A stretch of DNA of 64,000 bases from NCBI RefSeq assembly GCF_033439725.1, contig NW_026944385.1, positions 4,683,001 through 4,747,000 on the forward strand, written 5' to 3'. Within the stretch, counting starts at the first letter, position 1; every line of letters starts with the position of its first letter. This document shows, piece after piece, positions 47,304 through 57,966 of this stretch. The position numbers and the translations under genes were made by a program. This DNA is from Neurospora tetraspora. Its lineage: Eukaryota > Ascomycota > Sordariomycetes > Sordariales > Sordariaceae. The notes beneath the pieces were generated by a model, which did not search any database, was not told the origin of the DNA, and saw only the letters and a list, made by a program, of their open reading frames with translations.

Positions 47304-50300
47304 TTACATATAACCATACCTCTCCCTCGCAGGAGCAGGCACCGGACACAACGGATTTCTCCCCGTCCCCTTGGGCACCAACCACTTAATCACCATCCTC
47401 CCCTCTCCCTTCTCCTCATCCGGATCCTTCACCAACTCCACCCTCGACTTCAACAACTTCACCCCCTCATTAATCCTCTTCACCTTGGCCTTCGCCTCAC
47501 TAGTACTCGTACTCGTACTCGTACTCGTACTCGTACTCGTACTCTCCTTATCCTTCTCATCCACCTCCTTCAAAACCATCAACTCCTTTAGATACTCCAC
47601 CGCACTCCTCCCCTCCTTATTCTCCGCATTGATATCGACCCCCCGACTAAGCGGCTTGATCAGATGACACAGACTCTTGAGCATTTTGCGATCTGGGTCG
47701 GCGGCCAGGCCCTTGAGCAGCATTGACAGGGCCGTGTCCTTGCTTCTGTTCAGCAGGGCCGGGTCGGCGCCGGCCTCGACGAGGGCGCGTACCATGTCGC
47801 TGCGCGTCTTGGCCTCGTCCTGCTGGTTGGTGATGGGCCATTTCTCCTTGATGGCCGGGTCGAGGTTGACGGCCTGGTGGAGGTAGGGGTTGAGCGGGGC
47901 GTGGGGGTTGCCGCGGATGGGCTGCTTGGAGAGCATGTACTTGACGGCCTTGACGTGGCCGTAGCGGATGGCGGTGTAGAGGGGTGGCATGTAGGTAGTG
48001 GAAGTGGTGGTGGTATCGGATTCTTTCTTTTCCAGTTGGTAAGGGCATGGTCGGTGGAGGTCGGCGCCGGCGTTGATTAGATGAGCGATCATCGGTTCAG
48101 AAAAGTGTAGCCGTCTGGGATGGCGGAGGATGTGCAGCAGGGCTTCTTCGAGCACGGCCTTGTCCCGAAGGATGGACGGCTCGACGGCGTGGACGGTGAC
48201 GTTGACAGCCTCTATCAGCAGCTTGTGCAGGTCATGGTCAACACTTTTCTTCATCAATCTTACCTTTTCGTCGAGGGTCAGGTCCATGCGATGAAGGCCA
48301 CGCTTGGCAAGCTTTTCGGCTGCCGTGAAGCATTCACCGTTGTCAGAGCCTTTCTTGATCAGGTCGAATAAAAGGGTCTTGTCGGAGGTGAGGTGATGAG
48401 AGCTGTCGATATCGAGAAGCAAATCATATGAAGAGGCTGATTCAGGAGCTCCATAAGTGGCGTAGAGCCTGGGAGAGGTGGCCTCGGCTATCATCAAATA
48501 GTATTTCCGGAACTCCCTGGGGCTCAAATGCGAGCCGAGGGTGGGACCGTGGAATTGGACCAGGAGATCAGCAGCGCGGCCGTAATCCCATTTGAGTGCG
48601 TTCTTCATAACGGGGGTGTAGTCGTTATCGCGGATGCATGGGTCAATACCGGCGTCAAACAGCAATCGGACGATGCTGCAGATGGCGTCGGTTGCTGCTC
48701 CTAGTTCGTAAGCTCTCCTCGGGCGGAAGACGAGGTGCAACGCGGTACGTCCCTGTGAGTCCCGATGGTTGACAGGAACGCCAGCCTCCAGAAGCAAGCG
48801 CACAATCTCGGGTGCTTTGTCTGGACGGGTACTCGATGGAAAGCACTCGGCGAACGTGGTCCAGGGCTCCTCACCAAGTGGGTGATAAAGTGCGGCCATC
48901 AAGGCATTTCGACCATTTTTGTCATGGACAAGGGGATTCGCACCAGCTTTCAACAAAGCTCTGACTGCTGAGGTGACGTGAAACTGCGCAGCCATGAACA
49001 AAGGCGTCTCTCCGTTGCCGTCGTCCCAGGTTTGGTCAATAGGCGTGCCAGCAGCCAGAAGTTTGACTATCAGGGCTACGCGTTCCAAGGCTGTCGGCTC
49101 CTCGTTTCTAGCCAGTCTTAGGCCTGTCGACCGTGACGGGGTCGAGTAGTAACCATCATCCTCCTTTGGTCGAGGGGAGGTGCAGCATACGTGGAGAAGC
49201 GGGATCCTCTTGATGCCATCGCCAGCTTCCTCATCCTCGTCACCCGCTTCGTCCAGACGGTGCCGTCTGCCAAATGTTAGCTGGTTAAACTCGAGTTGCT
49301 GCTTGACATGTGCGCCCAGATCGATGAGCTTCAAGGCGCGATCGTAATGGCCGAGGTAGCAGGCTTCGCCGAGAAGTGTCGTCTTGGCCTTAAATTCCCA
49401 CAGGTCCACCTCGAACTCCTTGTCTATGTTGGCGCCCTTCTCAATCAGGTAGGGGACGACGGTGTCCCAATGACCCTTGGCACAGGCAAAGTACAGAGGC
49501 GTCAGCCCCATGTCGTCTTCGACATCGACCGTGGGCCAGGTGGCCTTGCCTGCTTCGACAATGTACTTGAGCATTTCCAGGTTTCCTATGGAAGCAGCCT
49601 GGTGGAGGACGGTAAAACCCAGATGACCCTTGGGGATATTGTTAAGGGCACCGCGCTCAATAAGAAACTTGGCAGTGTCGAAGCGGGAAAAACACATGGC
49701 TAGGTGGATGGCAGGCCAGTATGAAGCTTCCAGATTCTCGCGCAGTGTGCCGGCAGCCTCGAGTTCGCGCGTCTCCCACAGCGAGAGGGGCGGCCGGCAG
49801 GAGCAGTACCACTCTGCCTCGAGATGGATGTTGGCACCGTGCTCCAGCAGCTTTTCGATGACGGCGTTATGGCCCTCTTTGGCAGCTATGTGAATGGGGG
49901 CACAACGGCGTGTGATTCCCCTTGAGCGTATATTGTGTACCCACTCCTCCACCTCGCTGTCTTCATCCATGAGGTCATCGTCATCCTCTTCGTCGTCTTC
50001 ATCGTCATCGTCATTGAACGGGTTGTGGTTGTGGTTGTGAACGGCTTGAAACAGGTTACCCAGAAAAGCGCCAACATAGCCTCCTCCGGGTGGAGGGGGA
50101 AAGGGCAAGGGACCATCAGGCTCCGAAAGGGGTTCAGTGTCGGAACCATGGTGATCTTGGGCATTTTCGGGGTGTTCGCTCTCGAACAGGTCGAGAAGGG
50201 CGTTCGAGTATACGTTGGGCGGCGGGTTGGGGCGGTGATCCCACGGGGCGCGCATGGTACCTATTATATCGTGAAGGTCGCGGTAGAGCTCCGGGGTTTG

Positions 50301-50684
50301 AGGGTTGGCGTAGGTGGTGTTGGAGGAAGAGGACCAGTTCCAATCGTCAAAGTCGGAGTTCTGGTTGGGGGCGGCGGCGCGTTCGAGGATACAGACGAGT
50401 TCCCAGGCCTTGCGGGAGAGAACGAACTCGAAGAGGTAGTCTGGTTTGGCGCCGGCGCAAATGGCCTTGTCCACGGTAGATGGGACTCCATGTCGGGTAG
50501 CCCAGAGAAGGGGTTGAGGGTCGCTGCCGGGCTTGACTGCTCCGGTGTAGAGGATGTTGTTAATGATGCAGTAGAGCCGTTGGTTTGTGCGGGCCAGCGC
50601 CGAGAGATCGCATGGTTTGGGGAGATGGGCGGCGATGAGGTAGATCAGCTCGGTCGGCAGATCAGGCAGTCGCGGTGGTGCCAT
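47304..50684 (-). CDS. F-box and ankyrin-repeat protein
   Basis: A single exon of 1126 residues. Residues 5-50 look like an F-box (LPDLPTELIYLIAAHLP, with LSALARTNQRLYCI). From about 265 the protein is ankyrin repeats: APIHIAAKEGHNAVIEKLLEHGANI, TVLHQAASIGNLEMLKYIVEAG, TPLYFACAKGHWDTVVPYLIEKGAN, TPLFMAAQFHVTSAVRALLKAGANP, RTALHLVFR and others up to about 1010. An acidic stretch of Asp/Glu (about 225-250) separates the halves. The C-terminus holds an STSTST run (next entry) and ends PARERYGYM. F-box/ankyrin proteins usually recruit substrates to SCF ubiquitin ligases. In fungi, ankyrin arrays also occur in NLR-like proteins, but no NTPase is seen here. The ATG at 50684 sits in a good context (gccATGG). 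Confidence 0.88.
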   Translation of the reverse strand: MAPPRLPDLPTELIYLIAAHLPKPCDLSALARTNQRLYCIINNILYTGAVKPGSDPQPLLWATRHGVPSTVDKAICAGAKPDYLFEFVLSRKAWELVCILERAAAPNQNSDFDDWNWSSSSNTTYANPQTPELYRDLHDIIGTMRAPWDHRPNPPPNVYSNALLDLFESEHPENAQDHHGSDTEPLSEPDGPLPFPPPPGGGYVGAFLGNLFQAVHNHNHNPFNDDDDEDDEEDDDDLMDEDSEVEEWVHNIRSRGITRRCAPIHIAAKEGHNAVIEKLLEHGANIHLEAEWYCSCRPPLSLWETRELEAAGTLRENLEASYWPAIHLAMCFSRFDTAKFLIERGALNNIPKGHLGFTVLHQAASIGNLEMLKYIVEAGKATWPTVDVEDDMGLTPLYFACAKGHWDTVVPYLIEKGANIDKEFEVDLWEFKAKTTLLGEACYLGHYDRALKLIDLGAHVKQQLEFNQLTFGRRHRLDEAGDEDEEAGDGIKRIPLLHVCCTSPRPKEDDGYYSTPSRSTGLRLARNEEPTALERVALIVKLLAAGTPIDQTWDDGNGETPLFMAAQFHVTSAVRALLKAGANPLVHDKNGRNALMAALYHPLGEEPWTTFAECFPSSTRPDKAPEIVRLLLEAGVPVNHRDSQGRTALHLVFRPRRAYELGAATDAICSIVRLLFDAGIDPCIRDNDYTPVMKNALKWDYGRAADLLVQFHGPTLGSHLSPREFRKYYLMIAEATSPRLYATYGAPESASSYDLLLDIDSSHHLTSDKTLLFDLIKKGSDNGECFTAAEKLAKRGLHRMDLTLDEKVRLMKKSVDHDLHKLLIEAVNVTVHAVEPSILRDKAVLEEALLHILRHPRRLHFSEPMIAHLINAGADLHRPCPYQLEKKESDTTTTSTTYMPPLYTAIRYGHVKAVKYMLSKQPIRGNPHAPLNPYLHQAVNLDPAIKEKWPITNQQDEAKTRSDMVRALVEAGADPALLNRSKDTALSMLLKGLAADPDRKMLKSLCHLIKPLSRGVDINAENKEGRSAVEYLKELMVLKEVDEKDKESTSTSTSTSTSTSTSEAKAKVKRINEGVKLLKSRVELVKDPDEEKGEGRMVIKWLVPKGTGRNPLCPVPAPARERYGYM
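47503..47544. repeat. (ACTCGT)n hexamer tract inside the ankyrin gene
   Basis: Seven in-frame copies of a hexamer that encodes Ser-Thr dipeptides near the C-terminus of the ankyrin protein. Copy number should vary between strains. Confidence 0.9.
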
Positions 50685-52249
50685 GGCTGTCGAGTTTCGG
50701 GGGGGTTATGTGTTCGGAGGTAGGATGTGATGTCGAGGCGAAGAGGACGAGGTGTACTCTTCCGAAGGAGTAGGGGAAAAATCGAGAAGATGGTCGAGCA
50801 AATGGATCGAAAATGACTAAGTATACGGTGCTGTGGGCAGTGTCCGTGTAAGTCAGGTATGCAGCTGTACCACGGAACGGAAGCAGTGCGTGGATGCAAG
50901 TAAGTACCTTGGCTGAACCTCAACTGCCGGCGGGCGCAAGGGCGGTCCGGAGTGGCCCGTCAAATGGCGTAATGATGGTCCAAGCAGAACTGATAACCGA
51001 TGCAGGAATGGGCAGAAATGAGCATCGGATCGGTACAAGTCACAAGGTGGTGAGATACAATTGACTGACTTTGGGAGTTTTAGGATTGTGTAGAGGTAAA
51101 GTTAACGCGACGCGGGGTCCAAGGACACGCTAAACTCGAACAGCTGTGCGAGCTCACGTGCTGAATCAGGGTGTGTCTCGCTTATCTTATCACGATAACT
51201 CATCCCCTCCAAAAATACTAGCGTTGCTGTTAGTACAGCGGTCCACCGAGAGCCGCTGTAAACAACTCCCCACTGTATCTCCAGACGTCATCATTTGGGT
51301 TTCAATCAAAACACAAACAGAAACTCACATTGGACACTCGGAAAAAGCAACATCTCACCACGCTCTTCGCATTCTCAAATTTGCATCACCACTTCTGAAT
51401 TCCCCCAGAATTTCATTGGAGAAATGCTTCATTCCCTTACGGTCAACAGCAACGAACAAAACACACACAGAATAAGCACGTTTGCCATGGACACGACGAC
51501 GAGATACCGGCTCCAGGACAAGGGACAAAAGCATCAAGTCAAGACGCCTTACTCAAAGTCTCGAACCCATCCACCACCTTGAGCGGCGTATAGTCATACC
51601 ACAGTATACGTATGCCGGCTACCTCATCTTGGTGTTGTTCAACCACAGCCCGACCAGTCAATGTCAGGGGGTGAACTGAGAATAGCTTCAAAAAGCCAAA
51701 CAAGGTCGAGGATTCCCAGGCTTCTGGAAGGCTCTTGCTTGGACAACTATGAGCAATGAACAACGAAGCAAACAAAATCCATGCGCCCAGTGAAAAAAAA
51801 AGAAAAGGTAGCGTACCGCGTGGGAGAAAGCTGGGTTACCACTTACTCACGAAGCCATTGACCCCAATTTTTGGAAGCCATAAGGCCATCAATGAACCGG
51901 GTTTGCCAACAGCAAAGAAAAAGAGTGACAGGAATGGAGATTTGGCTGGCCGTTGCAGTATCAAGAACACTGAAAGCGGAGATTGGGCAGGCATAATCGA
52001 GCCGGAGTGCCAACGACTTGGCTGGTGGCGGACTGAACTCTAGTATAAGTGATTGACGGGATGCCGGCCCAAGGCACACTGGAAAGAAGCGTCACGGTGT
52101 CATTCAGTCTTCTACAAGAGAAGCGCAACGCGTGGCACCACTCCCGTAATCGCCGGGCGATCGGCCCCACAATTCCGTACGTGGAGACCGGAATCGGACA
52201 CGGCACCCGACGGTCTTGGTGGGTCAAGTGGGCCAAACAACGGCGGATG
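50685..52249. promoter_or_regulatory. Upstream region of the ankyrin gene
   Basis: About 1.6 kb. CTTATCTTATCACGATAA at 51181-51198 contains three closely spaced GATA cores, about 500 bp upstream of the ankyrin start. No gene is supported in the rest, which includes the 3' flank of the methyltransferase. Confidence 0.4.
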
Positions 52250-53869
52250 TCAAAGCACGCCTGCTACGGTTATAACAGGTGCACCGCAGGTACACTCCTC
52301 CGTCGACGACTCACTCTCCTCCTTCGGCAGCTCACTCTCCTCTGTTGGCAACTCACACTCAATGATGCTCTCCACACCATTCCCAACCGGGTAAAAGCCG
52401 GTGATCTTGAGCCCAGCATCGCGCTCCAACAACTGCACCCATTCATCCTTTGTCCTCTCCTTCGCCGACACCAAGCACGACATCATGACATCCAAGGAAG
52501 TGCTCTCCCAGTTCGCGCCCACGTCAGGGATGACGTTCTCGTTGATCAACAAGCGCGAGTACCCCGGCTTCATGGCCGCCTTGACGTTCTCCAGGATGGG
52601 AATGCACTGCTTATCCGGCCAGTCGTGCAGGACCGAGTGCATGTAGTACGCGCGGGCTCCTATGATGATCTTTGCGTTAGTGTCACTGTCCGATCGAACA
52701 GTCCACCAAGGAATGGAAGCAGAAGAACTCACCCTTAACCGGCTGCTCCGTCAAAAAGTCATACGCCATCCTCTCAATACTCTCAGCCAACTCGCCCTCC
52801 TTTACCTGCGCAACCACCGGCTCCAAATCCTGCAGCACTAGTCTTCCCTTCGCCTCCGGGAACACATCCCTAAATTTCTGCAAATCATGACCGATACTAC
52901 CACCAATATCCACCAACAACACCGCTGTCTCATCTTCACCATCGAAGCCCTCAAGCAGGTGCTCCTCAACGGGGTAAAAGTCCTCGTCCACCCACGTGGG
53001 CCGGCCGAACGCGTACGACCCCATGTGCGTGTTGAACTGGGCGCCCATGGGCGCGTAGGCCGGGTCGTGGCACAGCTCGAAGAAGTTCTTGGTGGTGTTG
53101 AAGGCGAACTGGGTGTTGCTGTTGGTGATGGAGGTCGGGGTGGTGAGGTTGGTGGATTTGAGGTAGGAGGGGAAGGAGGCGATGCAGCGGAAGACACCGC
53201 CGGTGTTACCTGGTCCGGTGCTGTTTCCCGTCAGTCAATTTATGCTCTCTCTCATTCTCAACAACAGAACGGAAAAGGGAGGGGAGAAGAAGAAGAAGAG
53301 GAGGAAACTCACAACAAAGGATAGGCGACACCCAACCTATCAATTCCCAACGCCTTACAAAAGTTCGTCGGCTTATACTCATCCTTCCCGACCTCCACAA
53401 TATGTCCCATGGCAGCTACATGCATCAACAACCGTCCCAAATACGCCTCCTCAAAGCCCGTGTGCTTCGCAATCTCTCTCACCGTCTTGGGACGATCGTC
53501 CTGTCCCAGGTACGCCCACACGCCCGTGTCCACGCCGATGGACAAGGCAGCGAAGCAAGTCGTGTCAGCCCAGCACTGGCGGATCATGGTCTCGCGCGGC
53601 TTCTCGAGGGCCAGCACCAAGGCGCGGGCGGAGGAGAGGAGGGCGAGCCGGGTGGCGTCGTCGGAGGGGGACGAGACGGCCGCGATGCCTTGGGTGAGGA
53701 TGGTGGAGAGGAGGGAGGGCACCGAGGAGAGGTCGTTGGGTTGGTGGATGATGGATGAGTCGATGGGTTGAGGCCCTGAGACGGGGGCAACGGAGACGGA
53801 GGAGGTGGATTTCCTGGTGCGGTGACCGGTGGTGCGGGCGCGGGTGGGGGATTGGACGGAGACGGCCAT
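52250..53869 (-). CDS. Class I SAM-dependent O-methyltransferase (plant-type family 2)
   Basis: Three exons, 53869-53313, 53220-52733, 52659-52250, total 484 residues. A winged-helix dimerisation domain comes first (TVREIAKHTGFEEAYLGRLL). LLVDIGGSIG (287-296) is the SAM-binding glycine motif, one Gly fewer than the common VGGGxG. LQDLEP follows, and ARAYYMHSVLHDWPD (350-364) carries the expected catalytic His 360. The C-terminal 40 residues are an acidic repeat (ELPTEESELPKEES) ending in CTCG and are not part of the usual fold. The acceptor of intron 1 at 53221 is chosen because the alternative 13 bases on gives a stop. Similar enzymes methylate phenolic polyketides, but no PKS lies nearby, so the substrate is open. 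ATG 53869 (cacaATGG) is the first in frame. Confidence 0.88.
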
Positions 53870-55296
53870 TGTGGAGGTTGTAGTGTGATGTGTCACTGAC
53901 AACTGCGTGTGCTTTGGGTGACTGAATGAGGTGGAAGAAACGAGTGGATGGGATGGTTGGTGATGAAGTGGAAGGGCTCAGAGGTCAACCTTCTTCTCAG
54001 GATGGGAGGATGTGGAAGGGGATATATCATGAACAGAATAAGAAGGTGCTCGCTGCCGGTTTCCGAACACCAATCTTCATGCAATTGGATCCCTCCGGAC
54101 CTTTATGTTGTCTCCATTGCATGGGGATGGGGATGGCAACGCAAGAGGTCGATGTTGTAGCGAGCCCACACTCAAACGCTACCTCAGATAACGCGGATGC
54201 CACCCCCGCCATGTGGGCATGTCCATCCCGCAGTATCGCTATCTCCCATCCCAAACGGGGCTGCCATGCCGAGCCGAGGGGGGTACTGGGAGCAATCTCC
54301 ATAATCGGATGTCGCAGAGTCTAGACTTTTGCATGGCTGGCGATTAATGGCGTTTTCTGTGTGGATGTGGGAAAACACCAGGCCCTCAGGGTCAATGTTC
54401 GCAAACTCATGGCGAACATGGAATAGCACGTTTTTTGCGGGTTTGATTGAGGATCTGGGGCGCTGGGGGAGGGTTGGAGAGAGTGGATGTCGCTTTGCAT
54501 GCTTTGTCTACAATTAAAAGGTATCATTCATGATGCCGTAGGCTTGGGTTGTTCCTGATGTCCGTGCTGGTGTGCATCAGTTTTCTCGAATTGGAACTGG
54601 GTGATGACCACACCACGGCCACGCAACTCAAAGAAACGCAGGAGAACCGATGCTACGGAGAAGCACCACGTTTATCGAGATGAGAGTTTCTTGCAACCTA
54701 GAACTCAGCTGCATGAACGAAGCAACCTGAATCCAAGGCCGTTCTTGCCCTTGGAAGGAACCTGCAGGAGACGAAAGCAAACCAGCAAATGATCAGTGAC
54801 GGAGAAGGTCCCCTTCTACACAGAGTCGCAAAGTCAACAATGAGGCAAGTGTAGCGCGGTGATTGTAACCGAGGACCCGAGCCCATTGCAACAACACGGA
54901 GGAACGAATCGAACGAACGGGTATGTCGTTAACGCACAGTGTATTTATGAGGGCTGGGGCACTAAACAAAACGGTGTTGCATGCCACTCAACATTCGATT
55001 GTGCAGTCATGGAAATCCATGATGTAACGCGGCCCGCGGATCGTTGCCGGATGGAGGGCTGGCATCAGGTCACCCTGTGGAAATAAATTCGGCGGAATAT
55101 TCTCCATTGTTAAGGAGGTGAACCTGGGAGGTGTCGAATATCCGGACCTGGGATTGCATCAATCAATCCAGACCTAGGGTTGATAAAAGGGTGGTGATAA
55201 GAGCTGAGAATTGTTTATCAAGAGGGAGGCTCGCTTGACTGTGCTCTCAACCACTTATAATCGTTTCCATTTTCGGAGGATTTTGACTCCAGCCAC

Positions 55297-55677
55297 TCAC
55301 ACAACACGCCGTTCGAAGACTGTTGTGATTCGGTAGATGGGCTGCATGAGGTCTGCAGGTCTCAAACCTCGCGGAACGTGGTCTTTCATGCCGATGAGGT
55401 TCGAAAAGCAACGACATCGTGTCAAGGTTATATCGTACTCGTGTCCCCGGCGATGCCCTGATATGCATTTCGACTTTACCCCTTCAGCAGGGCACCAAGG
55501 AACCTGGAAGGTATCGGTTCCAGACGGTTGGAGAGAGGCACGGGTTGTCGAACCGAGGTAGCATTGTGATTTGGAAGAAGTAAGATCGACCCAGAGTTTG
55601 TCGGTTTCTGGTTCTGCGAGTAGGAAGGGGGCCGGAGTTGCTTTTGATGACACCACTGCACGCAGACTCGCCTCCAT
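55297..55677 (-). CDS. Possible small protein, doubtful
   Basis: An ATG-started open frame of 126 residues with a balanced composition and five cysteines (QCYLG, PWCPAE, KCISG, RCRCF). It has no signal peptide and no family I recognise. The opposite strand and neighbouring frames also hold medium-length ORFs, so chance is a serious alternative. Confidence 0.22.
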   Translation of the reverse strand: MEASLRAVVSSKATPAPFLLAEPETDKLWVDLTSSKSQCYLGSTTRASLQPSGTDTFQVPWCPAEGVKSKCISGHRRGHEYDITLTRCRCFSNLIGMKDHVPRGLRPADLMQPIYRITTVFERRVV

Positions 55678-56030
55678 GCCTCCTTGTCTTCATTCAATCA
55701 CCTGCGGGTGCCAGGGGCTCAACACCTATTGTTGGTTACAGGTTGATGGTGAGAAGGGTTTAAGGTTACAAGCTGAATCTCTCCAACCTCGTTCCGAATC
55801 CAATCCTCGCAACCCTCGCAAGAGAATCCTCGAAAGATCCAGACTAGAAGGTATTTTCATGAGACAACCAACAACAGAAGAAGCAAGCTGGATATTTGAT
55901 CTGTATCAAATCATTGCATGAGAGTTGACAATGGCGAATAAACGCCACATGGACGCCTTTCTTCCAAAAAGCCTCTTCATGCAGGCATCTCATGCACTTC
56001 CAAGACGTTTTTGTGGAAGCCATCAATGTC

Positions 56031-56056
56031 ATGTCATGATGGAAGTGGCATGACAT
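56031..56056. promoter_or_regulatory. Inverted repeat ATGTCATG / CATGACAT upstream of the receptor gene
   Basis: Eight-base perfect arms with a 10-base spacer, about 70 bp before the receptor ATG. It could be a dimeric factor site or a leader hairpin. Confidence 0.25.
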
Positions 56057-56127
56057 AAGAATGTCTTACTTCCACAGGACGAATACCATCTTGACACACA
56101 GACAGCCAGTCAGTACTCAGTGCAGCC

Positions 56128-57669
56128 ATGGCTGACCCAGCATCAGCTCCGCCAGCCTCTGGAAACCAAGGGCTGTCTGAGGCGTACATCCAGGCCAACA
56201 AGGGCCCAGAGGCCATCGCCATCATCACCACCATCGTTGCCGTCAGCACCGTCTTTGTGTTTGCTCGTCTCTTTGTGCGGACGAGGATACTGGGGAAGCT
56301 AGAGGTGGATGATTGTTTGATCCTCCTCGGAGCAGTGAGTCTCTCTCTTTTTCCCCAACATCTGCCAGCCAGTCAGTAATCATCATCATCATCATCAAAT
56401 GCTAACCACTCCCACCTGCTACCTCTAGGCATGTGCATGGATCTGCGTCGGCATGACCATTGCCTCCGTGCACTATGGATTCGGCAAGCACTTCGACGTC
56501 TTAACCCTCGATGAAAAGCAGCACATGATCAAATGGGCCTTCTTCAGCTTCACGCCCAGCATTCTCGCCTTCACCATCCCCAAGTTCGCCGTCGTGTCTC
56601 TGCTGACGCGGCTACTGAACCCGAGCCGGTGGCACCGTGTTTTCCTCTGGGTGCTGGTCGGCACTTGCCAGGTGGCTATCCTTGGCTGCGCCGTCATCTT
56701 GTTTGCCCAGTGCACGCCTTCGCGGGCGCAATGGGACTTTTCGATTACCAACGCAAAGTGCTGGAGTCCGTGGTTGTTGGTGAGGTATTCGATGGTTGCT
56801 GGATGTAAGTAATGGCGATCGTCCCTTCCCATTGGCGTGGGAAGGAAGAGCAGATGAGATCAATGTTTAACTCACCTTTCCCGCCCACAGGTTTCTCCGG
56901 CCTTACCGATCTTTACCTCGCCGTTTACCCCACCATCGTCCTCTTCAAACTGCAGATCAACAACAAGAAGAAGATCGCCCTCTGCTTCGCCCTGGGCATC
57001 GGGTCCGTCTCGGCAATCGTCTCCATCTACAAATCCACTCGTCTGCCCTCTCTGGCCGGGACTGATTTCTCCTGGGATACCACTGATCTGGTCATCTGGT
57101 CCCTGTAAGCTTCAATTCCATCTGAAACCCCTTCGAACCACTTCCTCCCGCTTCCACGTTTTCCCCTCTGGTCCGATCAGTGACCGTCCAGGCAGTCCCC
57201 ATCTTCAACCTCCATCCGCCCCGTCCCGCTCCCTCCTGTCTATATCACTAACCTCTCCTCCCACCCTCACAGCATCGAAGGCAGCACCATAATAATCGCC
57301 TCCTGCATCCCCCTCCTCCAACCGCTCCTCGACGTCCTCATGGGCCGGCGCACCCTCTGCAGCACCCCTCAGTCACGCGGCTACAAGTCCAGTGGAGCCT
57401 ACGGCCGGCACACCCACAAGCAACTGTCCAAGTCCACCGACGTGGAACTCCAAGCCGGCAGTGGCAACAAGTCCAAGAACAATACCTTGAGATCGAAATC
57501 AAAGGTAGCGTACCCAGACGATGATTTACTAAGGACTGTCGTGGCGCCGGCCGAGTCGGATACTTGTTCTGCTACCGAAGTGGGAGGAGAGGATGGGTAT
57601 AGTCATAACGCGAAGGCCTCGGAGAGTCAGGAGAGTATTTTGATTTTGATGACAAACGGACAGGAGGCA

Positions 57670-57700
<31 letters not shown>

Positions 57701-57966
57701 ATGGCAAGGGACAGATGCAGGTTCACGCCATGCAAAAGGGTAATGGAATTGAATGCTCACGGTCTTCGGCGGGGACGGTGACGGGGGTGGTGATGGGTGG
57801 ACATGGAAAGGGCAATGGGAATGGGAATGGGGGAGGGCCTGGTGTTCCGGGTCGTGCCACGCCCACTCCTGCGGGAACGATTATGAGGACGCAAGAGGTT
57901 ACGATGACTGTTGAGGGACGTGGTAGTGATATGCCTGCCTACCCTGCTAGGACGGCGAGGTGGTAA
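56128..57966 (+). CDS. Seven-helix receptor-like protein (fungal rhodopsin-type/PF20684, Pth11-related)
   Basis: Four exons, 56128-56334, 56429-56804, 56891-57104, 57273-57966, total 496 residues. Helix 1 is IAIITTIVAVSTVFVFARLFVR, followed by the family hallmark LEVDDCLILLG. Helices follow in ACAWICVGMTIASV (2), FTPSILAFTIPKFAVVSLL (3), VFLWVLVGTCQVAILGCAVI (4), then the FAQCTP loop, the GCFSGLTDLYLAVYPTIV motif (helix 5) and IALCFALGIGSVSAIVS (6). GSTIIIASCIPLLQPLL is helix 7. No CFEM domain precedes it. The tail of about 170 residues is soluble and low-complexity, with GHGHGHGHGHD and GKGNGNGNGGG. Relatives sense surface cues or host signals; the ligand is unknown. The context gccATGG supports the start. 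Confidence 0.87.
57670..57699 (+). repeat. (GGGCAT)5 hexamer tract
   Basis: Five perfect units encoding the Gly-His run in the receptor tail. Confidence 0.92.

Larger units (their letters stand above)
53870..56127. promoter_or_regulatory. Divergent intergenic region
   Basis: About 2.3 kb between the starts of the methyltransferase and receptor genes. It contains one doubtful frame at 55297-55677 (separate entry) and an inverted repeat at 56031-56056. Confidence 0.4.

Noticed and set aside
47105-47317. Small minus-strand frame containing CMYVCMY
   Set aside because: Produced by the ATAC microsatellite.
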